A DNA stretch of 9,681 bases from Acidobacteriota bacterium (GTDB lineage Bacteria > Acidobacteriota > Terriglobia > UBA7540): assembly GCA_003165615.1 (NCBI GenBank), contig PLWR01000278.1:1-9681 (forward strand), read 5' to 3'. Positions 1 through 5,755 of the stretch are shown here, piece by piece. Position 1 is the stretch's first letter, and every line of letters starts with the position of its first letter. Both the position numbers and the translations under genes were made by a program. The notes below the pieces were generated by a model. That model was not told the DNA's origin. It made no database searches and saw only the letters and a list, made by a program, of their open reading frames with translations.

Positions 1-368
1 TTTAATTATGCGCGGATGTATAGTAACCCCGGATTCTTTGCCTCCTTGTGCCGCTTATACCCGCCTATAGCCGGTGTCTTGAAGTTCCTTTGAACGGACA
101 CATTGTCATGCTATTTTCGCCTTTCGCCTTATTGTTGTAGCTGGCTTTGTTTTCATTAATATGGTGGGTTTGGGAGAGGAAAAACGCCACCTCTTGCCCT
201 TTGTTTTCAAAAAGATACTGGGTTTGGGAGCTTTTTTGAAAACGGGCAAGAAGTCATGGCAAAACTGGGGGGCGTTGAGACGGAGCAAGCACCATGAAAT
301 TCCTTGCTACTCACACGGAGTATAGCCTAGATATCTCATGTTGTCAAGAGGAACAATTGTCCGAGGCG
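1..368. other. Left-edge non-coding region
   Basis: No convincing gene is visible here. Open frames are short, lack good ribosome sites and show no recognisable domain. No tRNA T-loop signature or rRNA-like stretch is seen. The only structure of note is the repeat and hairpin at 145-251. A 60-codon minus-strand frame (106-288) runs through those repeats, and its lysine- and proline-rich translation is explained by them. Confidence 0.6.
145..251. repeat. Direct repeats with a long hairpin
   Basis: Two 32-bp direct copies at 145-176 and 199-230 match at 27 of 32 positions with a 54-bp period; both start CTTTGTTTTCA and end TGGGTTTGGGAG. The second copy is also part of a long inverted repeat. 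TCTTGCCC (192-199) pairs with GGGCAAGA (244-251), then after a 3-nt bulge GTTTTCAAAAA (203-213) pairs with TTTTTGAAAAC (233-243), leaving a G-rich loop. This is seen directly in the sequence. The function is unknown; it may be a degenerate dispersed element. Confidence 0.7.
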
Positions 369-488
369 CATCGGTACTGGTGTCATTGGGAATGGGAATG
401 CCCTTTCGAAACACCGGTCATTCCCGCCTGCGCGGGAATGACTGCACTTGGAAGGATATGCGTCTCGCCAATGACACCAGCACCTATG
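369..488. repeat. Nested palindromic repeat element (MITE/REP-like)
   Basis: The element is concentric. Outer arms 369-389 and 468-488 are inverted repeats matching at 19 of 21 positions, with core GGTGTCATTGG. An inner perfect 11-bp inverted repeat, GTCATTCCCGC (417-427) and GCGGGAATGAC (432-442), has a 4-nt loop CTGC and nearly the same centre. The intervening segments (27 and 25 bp) are weakly complementary, so the whole 120 bp can fold as one long imperfect hairpin. The inner core resembles the GGAATGAC-type dispersed palindromes found in many bacterial genomes, whose translation gives VIPA-AGMT peptides. It lies about 100 bp past the pabC stop. There is no transposase and no clear target duplication. 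Confidence 0.75.
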
Positions 489-500
489 TCTGCGGCACTC

Positions 501-549
501 TCCCCGCCGCGCCCCCACAAAGGACAAAGATATCGAAGTCTGGCGGGGA
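501..549. repeat. Small inverted repeat downstream of pabC
   Basis: TCCCCGCC (501-508) is the exact inverse complement of GGCGGGGA (542-549), with 33 nt between. On the minus strand this follows the pabC stop by about 37 nt. It could fold in the 3' untranslated region, but no U-tract follows, so it is not a classic intrinsic terminator. It may be an extension of the adjacent palindromic element. Confidence 0.4.
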
Positions 550-585
550 ATCCATGCCAATCATCGCAGCGTGATTTCTGCAAAC

Positions 586-1452
586 TCAGGAGCAAGAATC
601 AGTGGCGCGCTTCAGATGACCTTTGACATAATTCTGGAAAGCCGCCTCAAGCTCGCGCGTGATTTTCCCAGGTGCGGGGTATTTCCACTTGGGCTGAATG
701 CTTCCCACGCCGGCAACTTCGCGCGTGGTGGAGCTAATAAAAACTTCTTCCGCCGAATCCAGGTCCTTGGGAACAAGGTCCTGTTCAACGAGTGTGTATC
801 CTGCCGCGGGAATGATCTCGAGTAGGGCCTCGCGAGTTATCCCTGGCAGGCAACCGGACGTCAAGGGCGGCGTCAGAATCTCGCGGCCACGCACCAGGAA
901 AACATTGGCCGATGTGCATTCCGCCAGGTGGCCCTGCTCGTTCAGCAGCAGCGCGTCGTCGAAGCCTTCGCTGTGGACGCGTTCCAGAGTGCCGGCGTTC
1001 TGCACCCAGGAAAGCATTTTGGCCCCCGCCAATTTCCCGTGGGAAAAGATCCCGTCGGGAACGACCAGGAGCTTGTGCGACGCCGGCCATGTGGCCAGTT
1101 CGCGCGTAAAGATCAGCAGGTCGGTGGCGGGGCAGCCGGGTGCGTCAGCCCAAAATCCACCTTGATTCTTGATAAAGGAAAGCCGCGCTGCGCATTCCGG
1201 CCGCTGGTTGGCGGCGGCGAGCTTCACGATTGCCTCCCAGACGGCTTCCTGGTGGTAATCGAGCGCAATACCCAGGCGTTCCGCGTCATGCGCCATCCGC
1301 TCCCAATGGCGGTCAAAGGCAAATGGGACGCCCTGGTAGATACGCAGGGTGGTGAAGACTCCCCAACCCATCAGCAGGCCCATCTGCCCGGGAGAAAGGC
1401 GTGCCTCCGCGAGGGGAATAATCCGGTCGTTATGATAGATGAGGGAATCCAT
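586..1452 (-). CDS. pabC: Aminotransferase class IV, probable 4-amino-4-deoxychorismate lyase
   Basis: This is a PLP-dependent fold-type IV protein of 288 residues, a normal length for the family. Seen: the AGAKMLSWVQN segment with the likely Schiff-base lysine K145; the AECTSANVF motif (177-185) with conserved glutamate and Ser-Ala-Asn; the LPGITR phosphate-cup motif (202-207); and the ISSTTREV loop (239-246). D-amino-acid and branched-chain aminotransferases share these motifs, so sequence alone does not fix the substrate. The position directly after pabB on the same strand argues for the lyase that splits aminodeoxychorismate into 4-aminobenzoate and pyruvate in folate synthesis. Start: ATG at 1452, with a weak AAGG about 12 nt upstream. 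The 134-nt gap from pabB is filled with repeated words. The protein is cytosolic. Confidence 0.85.
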   Translation of the reverse strand: MDSLIYHNDRIIPLAEARLSPGQMGLLMGWGVFTTLRIYQGVPFAFDRHWERMAHDAERLGIALDYHQEAVWEAIVKLAAANQRPECAARLSFIKNQGGFWADAPGCPATDLLIFTRELATWPASHKLLVVPDGIFSHGKLAGAKMLSWVQNAGTLERVHSEGFDDALLLNEQGHLAECTSANVFLVRGREILTPPLTSGCLPGITREALLEIIPAAGYTLVEQDLVPKDLDSAEEVFISSTTREVAGVGSIQPKWKYPAPGKITRELEAAFQNYVKGHLKRATDSCS

Positions 1453-1460
1453 GTTGGTGA

Positions 1461-1614
1461 TTTGCCTTTATAAGTTCTCAGTTGTCAGTCTTCAGTTGTC
1501 AGTTCTTAAAGGCCCAAATCCAAAGATCCAATGTTCGACCAGCCAAATCGAAGATCCCGGCGAGTTTTCCAACTTCGACTTTTGCCTTAACTGATGACTG
1601 AGGACTGATGACTG
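1461..1614. repeat. ACTGA-word inverted repeats in the pabB-pabC spacer
   Basis: TCAGTTGTCAGT occurs at 1478-1489 and 1492-1503 (14-bp period). ACTGATGACTG occurs at 1590-1600 and 1604-1614, also with 14-bp period and in inverted orientation to the first pair. The 26-bp arms match at about 20 positions. Each tract is preceded by TTTGCCTT (1461-1468 and 1581-1588). Between them a second pair of direct repeats, CCAAATCCAAAGATCC (1514-1529) and CCAAATCGAAGATCC (1543-1557), fills the spacer. The right tract overlaps the 3' end and stop codon of pabB. Confidence 0.75.
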
Positions 1615-2807
1615 CCTACTTCCTTCGCTTGCCCCAAAGCGTCGAAGAGCGGTTGCGCCTTCAGCATAACCTCTTCATATTCCGAGACGGCGTCCGAATC
1701 GTAAACGATCCCGCCACCCACGTTGAACAATGCCTTTCCTTGCTCAATGATCATCGTGCGGATCGCGACGTTAAAATCCATTCTACAGCGGTCTTGGGCC
1801 GCCGTGCGGCGGATTATTCCGATGGCGCCCATGGAAACTCCGCGCGGAGTCCGCTCGATCTCCGAAAGAATTTCCATGGCGCGGATTTTGGGCGCGCCGG
1901 TGATGGAGCCGCAGGGGAATAGCGCGCCGAGGATTTCCAGGATTCCTGCCCCGGGTCGAAGCGTTCCCTCAACGTGCGAGATCAGGTGAATCAACTGGGG
2001 CAGCACTTCCGTCTCCCACAATCGCGTCCGGATGCTGGCATAGTCGCAAATGCGTCCCAGGTCGCTGCGAAGCAGGTCCACAATCATCAGATTTTCCGCG
2101 CGGTCCTTTTCGCTGGCGAGGAGCGTTTCCAGGGATCGCTCCGGATTGTGCCGGTCGCGTGCGATCGTTCCCTTGATGGGGCTAGTTAGAATACGATTCC
2201 CCGTGACCCGGAAAAATCGTTCCGGTGAATTGCTCAGAATGGTGCGTTCCGGGGTTTTTATGAAGGCGCGGAAGGGAGCGCCACTGCATCTCATGCGGCG
2301 GTAAACCGATTCGGGAGGTTCGTCGCCCAGCTCGGCGCGGAAGGGGATCGTCAGGTTCGCCTGGTAGATGTCCCCCGCCGCGATGTAGGAGCGAATCCGT
2401 TCCACGGCGCGGCGGTACATTTTGAAATCAGTGCCGGGGTCAACGCGAACGGCATCAAGCGACGGAGGGGCGCAGGTTGCAGCTACGCGGAGGCGCTCGA
2501 TTCGTGGGTAGTATGCGAAGGAAACATCGGGCAGCGAAGGGTGCGCGGCGAGCGGCAGACGTTCGATGTACCGCGCGAGTTCGTAGGACAAAAACCCTAT
2601 CGCGGCGCCGTCCGGATATTTCCGGGTTTCGCGATCAAGCCACGATGGCAACCCGGCAAATGCATCTCCGGAACCTTGCAATACACTGGACGGATCCGTC
2701 GCTACCCAGCATTCATCCGGGGTTTCATCCAGCCACCGGCCTTCCAGCACGACAGGCCGCGCCTCCGCCGGCCGCGATAATAATTCATCAAGTCTGTGGC
2801 TCGGCAT
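1587..2807 (-). CDS. pabB: Aminodeoxychorismate synthase component I
   Basis: This chorismate-binding enzyme has 406 residues from the chosen start. It converts chorismate and ammonia, from a PabA-type glutaminase not seen here, into 4-amino-4-deoxychorismate for folate. Seen: GDIYQANLT (145-153), the PIKGT motif (210-214) with lysine K212, GSITGAPK (300-307), and the closing SEYEEVMLKAQPL segment (375-387). The lysine in PIKGT is typical of PabB, while anthranilate synthase TrpE normally has alanine (PIAGT), so TrpE is unlikely. Start: ATG at 2807, 26 nt after the stop of the secreted-protein gene. The frame stays open upstream to 3056, but that stretch is antisense-like low-quality sequence overlapping the upstream gene. 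No strong ribosome site is visible, so coupling to the upstream gene is possible. The last eight residues (SHQSSVIS) and the TAA come from repeat DNA. Confidence 0.92.
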   Translation of the reverse strand: MPSHRLDELLSRPAEARPVVLEGRWLDETPDECWVATDPSSVLQGSGDAFAGLPSWLDRETRKYPDGAAIGFLSYELARYIERLPLAAHPSLPDVSFAYYPRIERLRVAATCAPPSLDAVRVDPGTDFKMYRRAVERIRSYIAAGDIYQANLTIPFRAELGDEPPESVYRRMRCSGAPFRAFIKTPERTILSNSPERFFRVTGNRILTSPIKGTIARDRHNPERSLETLLASEKDRAENLMIVDLLRSDLGRICDYASIRTRLWETEVLPQLIHLISHVEGTLRPGAGILEILGALFPCGSITGAPKIRAMEILSEIERTPRGVSMGAIGIIRRTAAQDRCRMDFNVAIRTMIIEQGKALFNVGGGIVYDSDAVSEYEEVMLKAQPLFDALGQAKEVGSHQSSVIS

Positions 2808-2833
2808 TTTTAGGAAATGTGCTTGCCTGTTGC

Positions 2834-3541
2834 TTACCAAGGGATGTGGACGGTGAGCGGATAATTCAGTCGCAGGCGGCATTGGGTGTCGGGAGGCATG
2901 TTCACTTCCCGCCCGCGACGCCAGAGAGCTTCGTAGCTGATCAGGACGGCCCCACCCAACGGAAGCGCCAGGGACGCACCGGCTGAGCCCACCGCCGCCA
3001 TCTTCAGAGCGCCATACGTACCCAACGCAGCGAACCCGCCGGCCAGCGTCTTCCACGAGGTCGTCCGATTGCCCACCAGGTGACCCTCTCGATCAAGGTG
3101 AATATCGAGCATCTCGGGGTGCTCCAATGCAGCCAAAACGGCGGCAACGGGTTTTTCTTGTCCGTCCGGAAGGGTGATTCGATCAAATCGCATGCCCAGC
3201 TCGGCTGAGTGATGCATGTGACCGGCATTGCGGATCAGCGTGATGTGACCGTCCAGCAAGCTTCCGGGGGGCAGGGCGAGCTTCCCTTCGACGAAAACGG
3301 GCTTCAAGACTTCGGCAATGACGGGGTCGTTGACGTGGTTGATTTGAGTATGAATTCCGGACAAGACCTGGACTTTGACTTCCGTCTCGGCGGGAACCGT
3401 TAGTGCGGCGGGCTCGGTTACGCTCGGGCTTTCTCCAAAGGTCATGCGGTGAGACAGAGGCGCGCTCAGATTGTCGTCCTGAGCCATGGCTGCGAACGCA
3501 AAGACCAACATGAAGACAGCGGCTCGCCTGACATTCACCAT
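2834..3541 (-). CDS. Predicted secreted protein of unknown function
   Basis: Not recognised as a named family. From the ATG at 3541 the protein has 235 residues. AGAGAGGA lies 7 nt upstream, a good ribosome site, and the frame's longer extension to 3700 lacks this support. The N-terminus is a signal peptide: Arg-Arg at 5-6, a hydrophobic core, and probable cleavage after AMA near residue 20. The mature part is beta-rich in appearance, with LALPPGSLLDGHITL and RFDRITLPDG segments that resemble barrel-like envelope proteins. A glycine- and alanine-rich hydrophobic stretch (about 169-205) may be a membrane or glycine-zipper segment. The C-terminus (CRLRLNYPLTVHIPW) looks like a final strand. It ends 26 nt before pabB, so it is probably co-transcribed with the folate genes, although no functional link is evident. 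Likely periplasmic or envelope-associated. Confidence 0.75.
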   Translation of the reverse strand: MVNVRRAAVFMLVFAFAAMAQDDNLSAPLSHRMTFGESPSVTEPAALTVPAETEVKVQVLSGIHTQINHVNDPVIAEVLKPVFVEGKLALPPGSLLDGHITLIRNAGHMHHSAELGMRFDRITLPDGQEKPVAAVLAALEHPEMLDIHLDREGHLVGNRTTSWKTLAGGFAALGTYGALKMAAVGSAGASLALPLGGAVLISYEALWRRGREVNMPPDTQCRLRLNYPLTVHIPW

Positions 3542-3547
3542 CGCAAA

Positions 3548-3555
3548 ATCCTCTC
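3548..3555 (-). promoter_or_regulatory. Ribosome binding site deciding the secreted-protein start
   Basis: On the minus strand AGAGAGGA stands 7 nt before the ATG at 3541. Translation from that ATG begins directly with a signal peptide, so the site and the protein feature agree. The in-frame ATG at 3700 would put about 53 residues ahead of the signal peptide. Confidence 0.6.
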
Positions 3556-3656
3556 TGTGGTCCAACCCCATACGTTCAGTCTTGGATACTTCGGATGGCA
3601 CTTTGCCACGCCCCGTGACGATTTGCAAGTTTACCCCGATTTCTCTTGCCCCCAGC

Positions 3657-3685
3657 ATTGTCGCGCTTGGGCAGTTGAAAATCAA
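3657..3685 (-). promoter_or_regulatory. Candidate sigma-70-type promoter for the secreted protein-pabB-pabC unit
   Basis: On the minus strand TTGATT (3680-3685) is followed after 17 nt by GACAAT (3657-3662), each matching four of six consensus bases. Transcription would start near 3650, leaving a leader of about 110 nt before the ATG at 3541. The stretch 3542-3749 otherwise contains no gene. This is a pattern match only. Confidence 0.35.
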
Positions 3686-3738
3686 GCGAAAGGTGGGCAA
3701 GCAGGAGGCGAGAAGAGAGTTGATTCTCGCAACCTATT

Positions 3739-3772
3739 GAAAACAAAAAGGCCCAACCACTAGGGTTGGGCC
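3739..3772 (-). terminator. Intrinsic terminator of the cold-shock gene
   Basis: Read on the minus strand, GGCCCAACC and GGTTGGGCC form a perfect 9-bp stem (3764-3772 with 3750-3758) around a 5-nt loop, followed at once by TTTTTGTTTTC. It lies 24 nt past the stop of the cold-shock gene. Stem, loop size and U-tract are all textbook, and the U-tract shows that it works for minus-strand transcription only. Confidence 0.93.
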
Positions 3773-3796
3773 AGGAAATGGAGAAGCGGATGCCGG

Positions 3797-4006
3797 TTAT
3801 CCGAGCTTTGTGACCTTGTCGGCTTGCGGTCCTTTTTGCCCTTGTACGATCTCGAACTCTACCGTGTCGCCTTCTTGCAAGGTCTTAAATCCTTCACCTT
3901 GGATGGCCGAGTAATGGACGAAGACATCAGCTCCGCCGTCCTGGCCGATAAACCCATACCCTTTGCTGTTGTTGAACCACTTTACCTTACCTTGAAGTCT
4001 TGCCAC
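3797..4006 (-). CDS. csp: Cold-shock domain protein
   Basis: This single cold-shock domain of 69 residues is the usual CspA-family size and binds single-stranded RNA or DNA as an RNA chaperone. Seen: GKVKWFN at 6-12, the RNP1 motif KGYGFI (15-20), the RNP2 motif VFVHYSAI (28-35) and the closing GPQADKVT (59-66). The start is GTG at 4006, not ATG. It is chosen because AAGGAGGG lies 5 nt upstream and the protein begins in register with the family. The gene has its own terminator downstream and a 226-nt upstream gap containing a possible promoter, direct repeats and a terminator-like hairpin, so leader-based control is plausible. The paralogue type (cold-inducible or constitutive) cannot be told from sequence. 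Confidence 0.95.
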   Translation of the reverse strand: MARLQGKVKWFNNSKGYGFIGQDGGADVFVHYSAIQGEGFKTLQEGDTVEFEIVQGQKGPQADKVTKLG

Positions 4007-4011
4007 TTGCG

Positions 4012-4019
4012 CCCTCCTT
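4012..4019 (-). promoter_or_regulatory. Strong ribosome binding site of csp
   Basis: AAGGAGGG on the minus strand, 5 nt before the GTG codon at 4006. It is nearly full complementarity to the 16S rRNA tail and fixes the non-ATG start. Confidence 0.85.
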
Positions 4020-4057
4020 GATTTTGCTTGGGGGTTGCGGCTCCCGGAGAAGTGCCC

Positions 4058-4094
4058 AAAAAGAAAAAAGCCGAAGATCTATTCGATCCCCGGC
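4058..4094 (-). terminator. Terminator-like hairpin in the csp leader (attenuator or Nudix terminator)
   Basis: On the minus strand positions 4094-4070 form a 10-bp stem with a 5-nt loop (GAATA): GCCGGGGATC pairs with GATCTTCGGC through eight Watson-Crick and two G-U pairs. TTTTTTCTTTTT follows at once. This has all the parts of an intrinsic terminator, yet it lies upstream of csp and downstream of the best csp promoter candidate. It may end the Nudix transcript (stop at 4233), act as an attenuator for csp, or both. Confidence 0.75.
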
Positions 4095-4106
4095 CGCTTA
4101 TTTCTA

Positions 4107-4136
4107 TGAACACTTTCCCCACCTGAACACTTTCCC
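4107..4136. repeat. 13-bp direct repeats upstream of csp
   Basis: TGAACACTTTCCC occurs exactly at 4107-4119 and 4124-4136, a 17-bp period; on the minus strand it reads GGGAAAGTGTTCA. The pair lies between the candidate promoter and the leader hairpin. It could be a protein-binding site or an RNA element. The sequence alone does not say which. Confidence 0.6.
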
Positions 4137-4152
4137 AACTCCCTCGTAAATA

Positions 4153-4182
4153 GAGATAACTTTTCTACCCTCAATTTGTCAA
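4153..4182 (-). promoter_or_regulatory. Candidate sigma-70 promoter for csp
   Basis: On the minus strand a perfect TTGACA (4177-4182) is followed after 18 nt by TATCTC (4153-4158), which keeps three of six consensus bases. Transcription would begin near 4146 and give a leader of about 140 nt before the GTG. Long leaders are common in cold-shock genes. The -35 is strong and the -10 is weak. Confidence 0.45.
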
Positions 4183-4232
4183 GAAAATTGTTGCGACAAA
4201 CCGTTTCCAAGGGTGATTCTCCCCTGCGAAAA

Positions 4233-4775
4233 TCATGACGCGACCAATCCTCCACCAAAGAGCAATAGAATTCCTACCAGTGTTTTCCCATCACGGATCT
4301 CATTGCTTCGAATCATCTCCATTACTTTGCTGATGGTAAAGAATCCCACTTCGATTCGCTCGTCGGCATCGGGCTGGCCTATGGACGTGGTCAGATCCCA
4401 CGCTTCAACCAGATGCATCTTTTTACTCAGGATGCCAGGGCTTGGGTAGAATTCAAGCAGCGGCTTGATGACGTGGGCACGGTACCCGGCCTCTTCCCGC
4501 AACTCGCGGCGCGCGCTCTGGCGCGGGGTTTCACCCGGCTCCATGCCGCCCGCCACAAGTTCCCAAAGGGTTTCCTTCACTGCGTGCCGGTACTGGCGGA
4601 CCAGGATCAGGCGGCCGTCAGGAAGATGGGGAATCACCACAACCGAACCCGAATGGCAAACAACTTCGCGCGTGGTCTCAACGCCTCCCGGTTCAATCAC
4701 TCGGTCAACTTTCAATTCCACCACTCTTCCCCGATAGATGGTTTTACTGTTAAGGGTGCGGGCGCGTTTTTGCAC
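4233..4775 (-). CDS. Nudix hydrolase, ADP-ribose pyrophosphatase type
   Basis: A complete Nudix box is present: GGMEPGE, then seven residues, then RELREEAGY, with the metal-binding RE..EE glutamates. Before it comes the family's SGSVVVIPHLPDGRLILVRQYRHAVKETLWELVAGG, and after it LLEFYPSPGILSKKMHLVEA. This arrangement matches ADP-ribose pyrophosphatases, which cleave ADP-ribose to AMP and ribose phosphate; other nucleoside diphosphate sugars are possible substrates. I prefer the GTG at 4775 (180 residues, starting VQKRARTLNSK) because GAGG lies 8 nt upstream and an extended -10 sequence at 4823-4831 overlaps the longer alternatives. The frame is open to an ATG at 4832 (199 residues) and has another ATG at 4820. 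The gene is divergent from the LytTR regulator. Cytosolic, no signal peptide. Confidence 0.9.
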   Translation of the reverse strand: MQKRARTLNSKTIYRGRVVELKVDRVIEPGGVETTREVVCHSGSVVVIPHLPDGRLILVRQYRHAVKETLWELVAGGMEPGETPRQSARRELREEAGYRAHVIKPLLEFYPSPGILSKKMHLVEAWDLTTSIGQPDADERIEVGFFTISKVMEMIRSNEIRDGKTLVGILLLFGGGLVAS

Positions 4776-4822
4776 GGATTTGGCCTCAAAGATCGAAAAT
4801 GCCGCTGCATGCGGAGGCATCC

Positions 4823-4831
4823 AGTATAACA
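4823..4831 (-). promoter_or_regulatory. Extended -10 promoter candidate for the Nudix gene
   Basis: On the minus strand TGTTATACT fits the extended -10 pattern (TG, any base, then a TATAAT-like hexamer). No -35 is visible, which such promoters can do without. Transcription would start near 4816, leaving about 40 nt to the GTG at 4775 and excluding the upstream ATG codons as starts for this transcript. Confidence 0.4.
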
Positions 4832-4889
4832 TCGTCTTTTTTATGCCGCCGAGGGTGGCAGGGCCATTCTCCGCAGGTCTAACGTCAGC

Positions 4890-4895
4890 TATAAT
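4890..4895 (+). promoter_or_regulatory. Candidate -10 box for the LytTR regulator
   Basis: A perfect TATAAT lies 68 bases before the ATG at 4964. The -35 region at the expected distance (4867-4872, TTCTCC) is poor, so an activator or an alternative sigma preference may be needed. It points away from the Nudix promoter candidate, consistent with a divergent pair. Confidence 0.4.
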
Positions 4896-4963
4896 GCCTT
4901 GGCAGGTGAACCGTCGTGTGCAGAGTGGTCCGCGCCTCGGGCCACAGAAGGGATTAATGCGGC

Positions 4964-5737
4964 ATGAAGATTACGGCGTTGATTGTGGATGATGAACAGC
5001 CGGCTCGCGACGAGTTGGCGTTCTTACTCAAGAGCTTTTCTGACGTCGAAGTGGTGGGCCAGGGAAAGAACGGCGTGGAAGCCGTGAGCCTGGTGCGCGA
5101 ACTGAATCCGCATCTGGTGTTCCTGGACGTACAAATGCCCGGCGTCGACGGCTTTGGCGTGATCAAACGCCTGTTGGAGAAGAAAACCCCGTTGCCATTT
5201 TTCGTTTTTGCCACAGCTTATGATCAGTACGCCGTGCAAGCCTTTGAAGTGAATGCCATCGATTACATTTTGAAACCGGTTGCCAAGCCGCGCTTGGAAA
5301 AAGCCATCCTGCGAGTGCGCCGCATGCTCGAAAATTCCGACACCACAAGCCAGAAACTCGACCGCCTGGTGCAGATGGTGGAGCAACGCCCGGTGGCTCA
5401 AAAAGGTAAGCTCGTGGTCAGAAGCGCCAACCGGCTTTTCCTGGTCGATTCAGATGAAGTCATTTATGCCAGCATCGAAGACGGCGTCATCAGCATCGTT
5501 ACGCGTGAACTGGAGGGTCAGTCCAACTACCGCACCGTGGAGGAACTCCAAGCCAACCTCGATCCCAAGGTTTTCTGGCGCGTCCATCGCTCCTTTCTGG
5601 TAAACGTGAACCGCATCAAAGAAGTGGTTCCCTGGTTCAAAAGCTCCTACCAGCTCAAAATGGAAGATCGCAAGCAGACGGAAATTCCCGTCAGCCGGGC
5701 CCAAACCCGCAAGCTGCGTGAGTTGCTGAACCTGTAA
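4964..5737 (+). CDS. LytTR-family response regulator
   Basis: This two-domain regulator of 257 residues is a typical LytR/AlgR size. The receiver domain (about 1-120) shows the acidic pair D9-D10 in IVDDE, the phospho-acceptor D55 in LDVQMPG, the switch T84 in FATAYD and K104-P105. After a linker (about 122-147) comes a LytTR DNA-binding domain (about 148-255) with IYASIEDGVISIVT and the signature FWRVHRSFLVNVNRI. It should bind promoter DNA when phosphorylated by a sensor kinase. No kinase gene lies in the window, so its partner is elsewhere and its targets are unknown. Start: ATG at 4964 with AAGGGA about 10 nt upstream. It is the only plus-strand gene, convergent with cobA-hemD across an 18-bp gap without a visible terminator. 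Confidence 0.95.
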   Translation: MKITALIVDDEQPARDELAFLLKSFSDVEVVGQGKNGVEAVSLVRELNPHLVFLDVQMPGVDGFGVIKRLLEKKTPLPFFVFATAYDQYAVQAFEVNAIDYILKPVAKPRLEKAILRVRRMLENSDTTSQKLDRLVQMVEQRPVAQKGKLVVRSANRLFLVDSDEVIYASIEDGVISIVTRELEGQSNYRTVEELQANLDPKVFWRVHRSFLVNVNRIKEVVPWFKSSYQLKMEDRKQTEIPVSRAQTRKLRELLNL

Positions 5738-5755
5738 CTCCGACAGCCCTGGTTT

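Noticed and set aside
417..442. Intrinsic terminator for pabC
   Set aside because: The stem is strong but no U-tract follows on either strand, and it is more than 140 nt past the stop.
294..626. Overlapping open frames on both strands
   Set aside because: Their translations mirror each other because the DNA is a palindrome (VIPA-AGMT type peptides); no ribosome site or domain.
1461..1614. Short CRISPR-like array
   Set aside because: Repeats are 11-12 bp, contiguous rather than spacer-separated, and in opposite orientation; no cas genes.
1587..2807. Anthranilate synthase component I (TrpE)
   Set aside because: The PIKGT lysine is the PabB-type residue and the next gene is a class IV aminotransferase-fold lyase, not trpG or trpD.
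2808..3056. N-terminal extension of pabB by 83 codons
   Set aside because: It overlaps the well-supported secreted-protein gene and has no family similarity; the ATG at 2807 gives a normal PabB length.
3542..3700. N-terminal extension of the secreted protein
   Set aside because: The ATG at 3541 has a good ribosome site and begins with a signal peptide; the extension would bury it and covers the promoter candidate.
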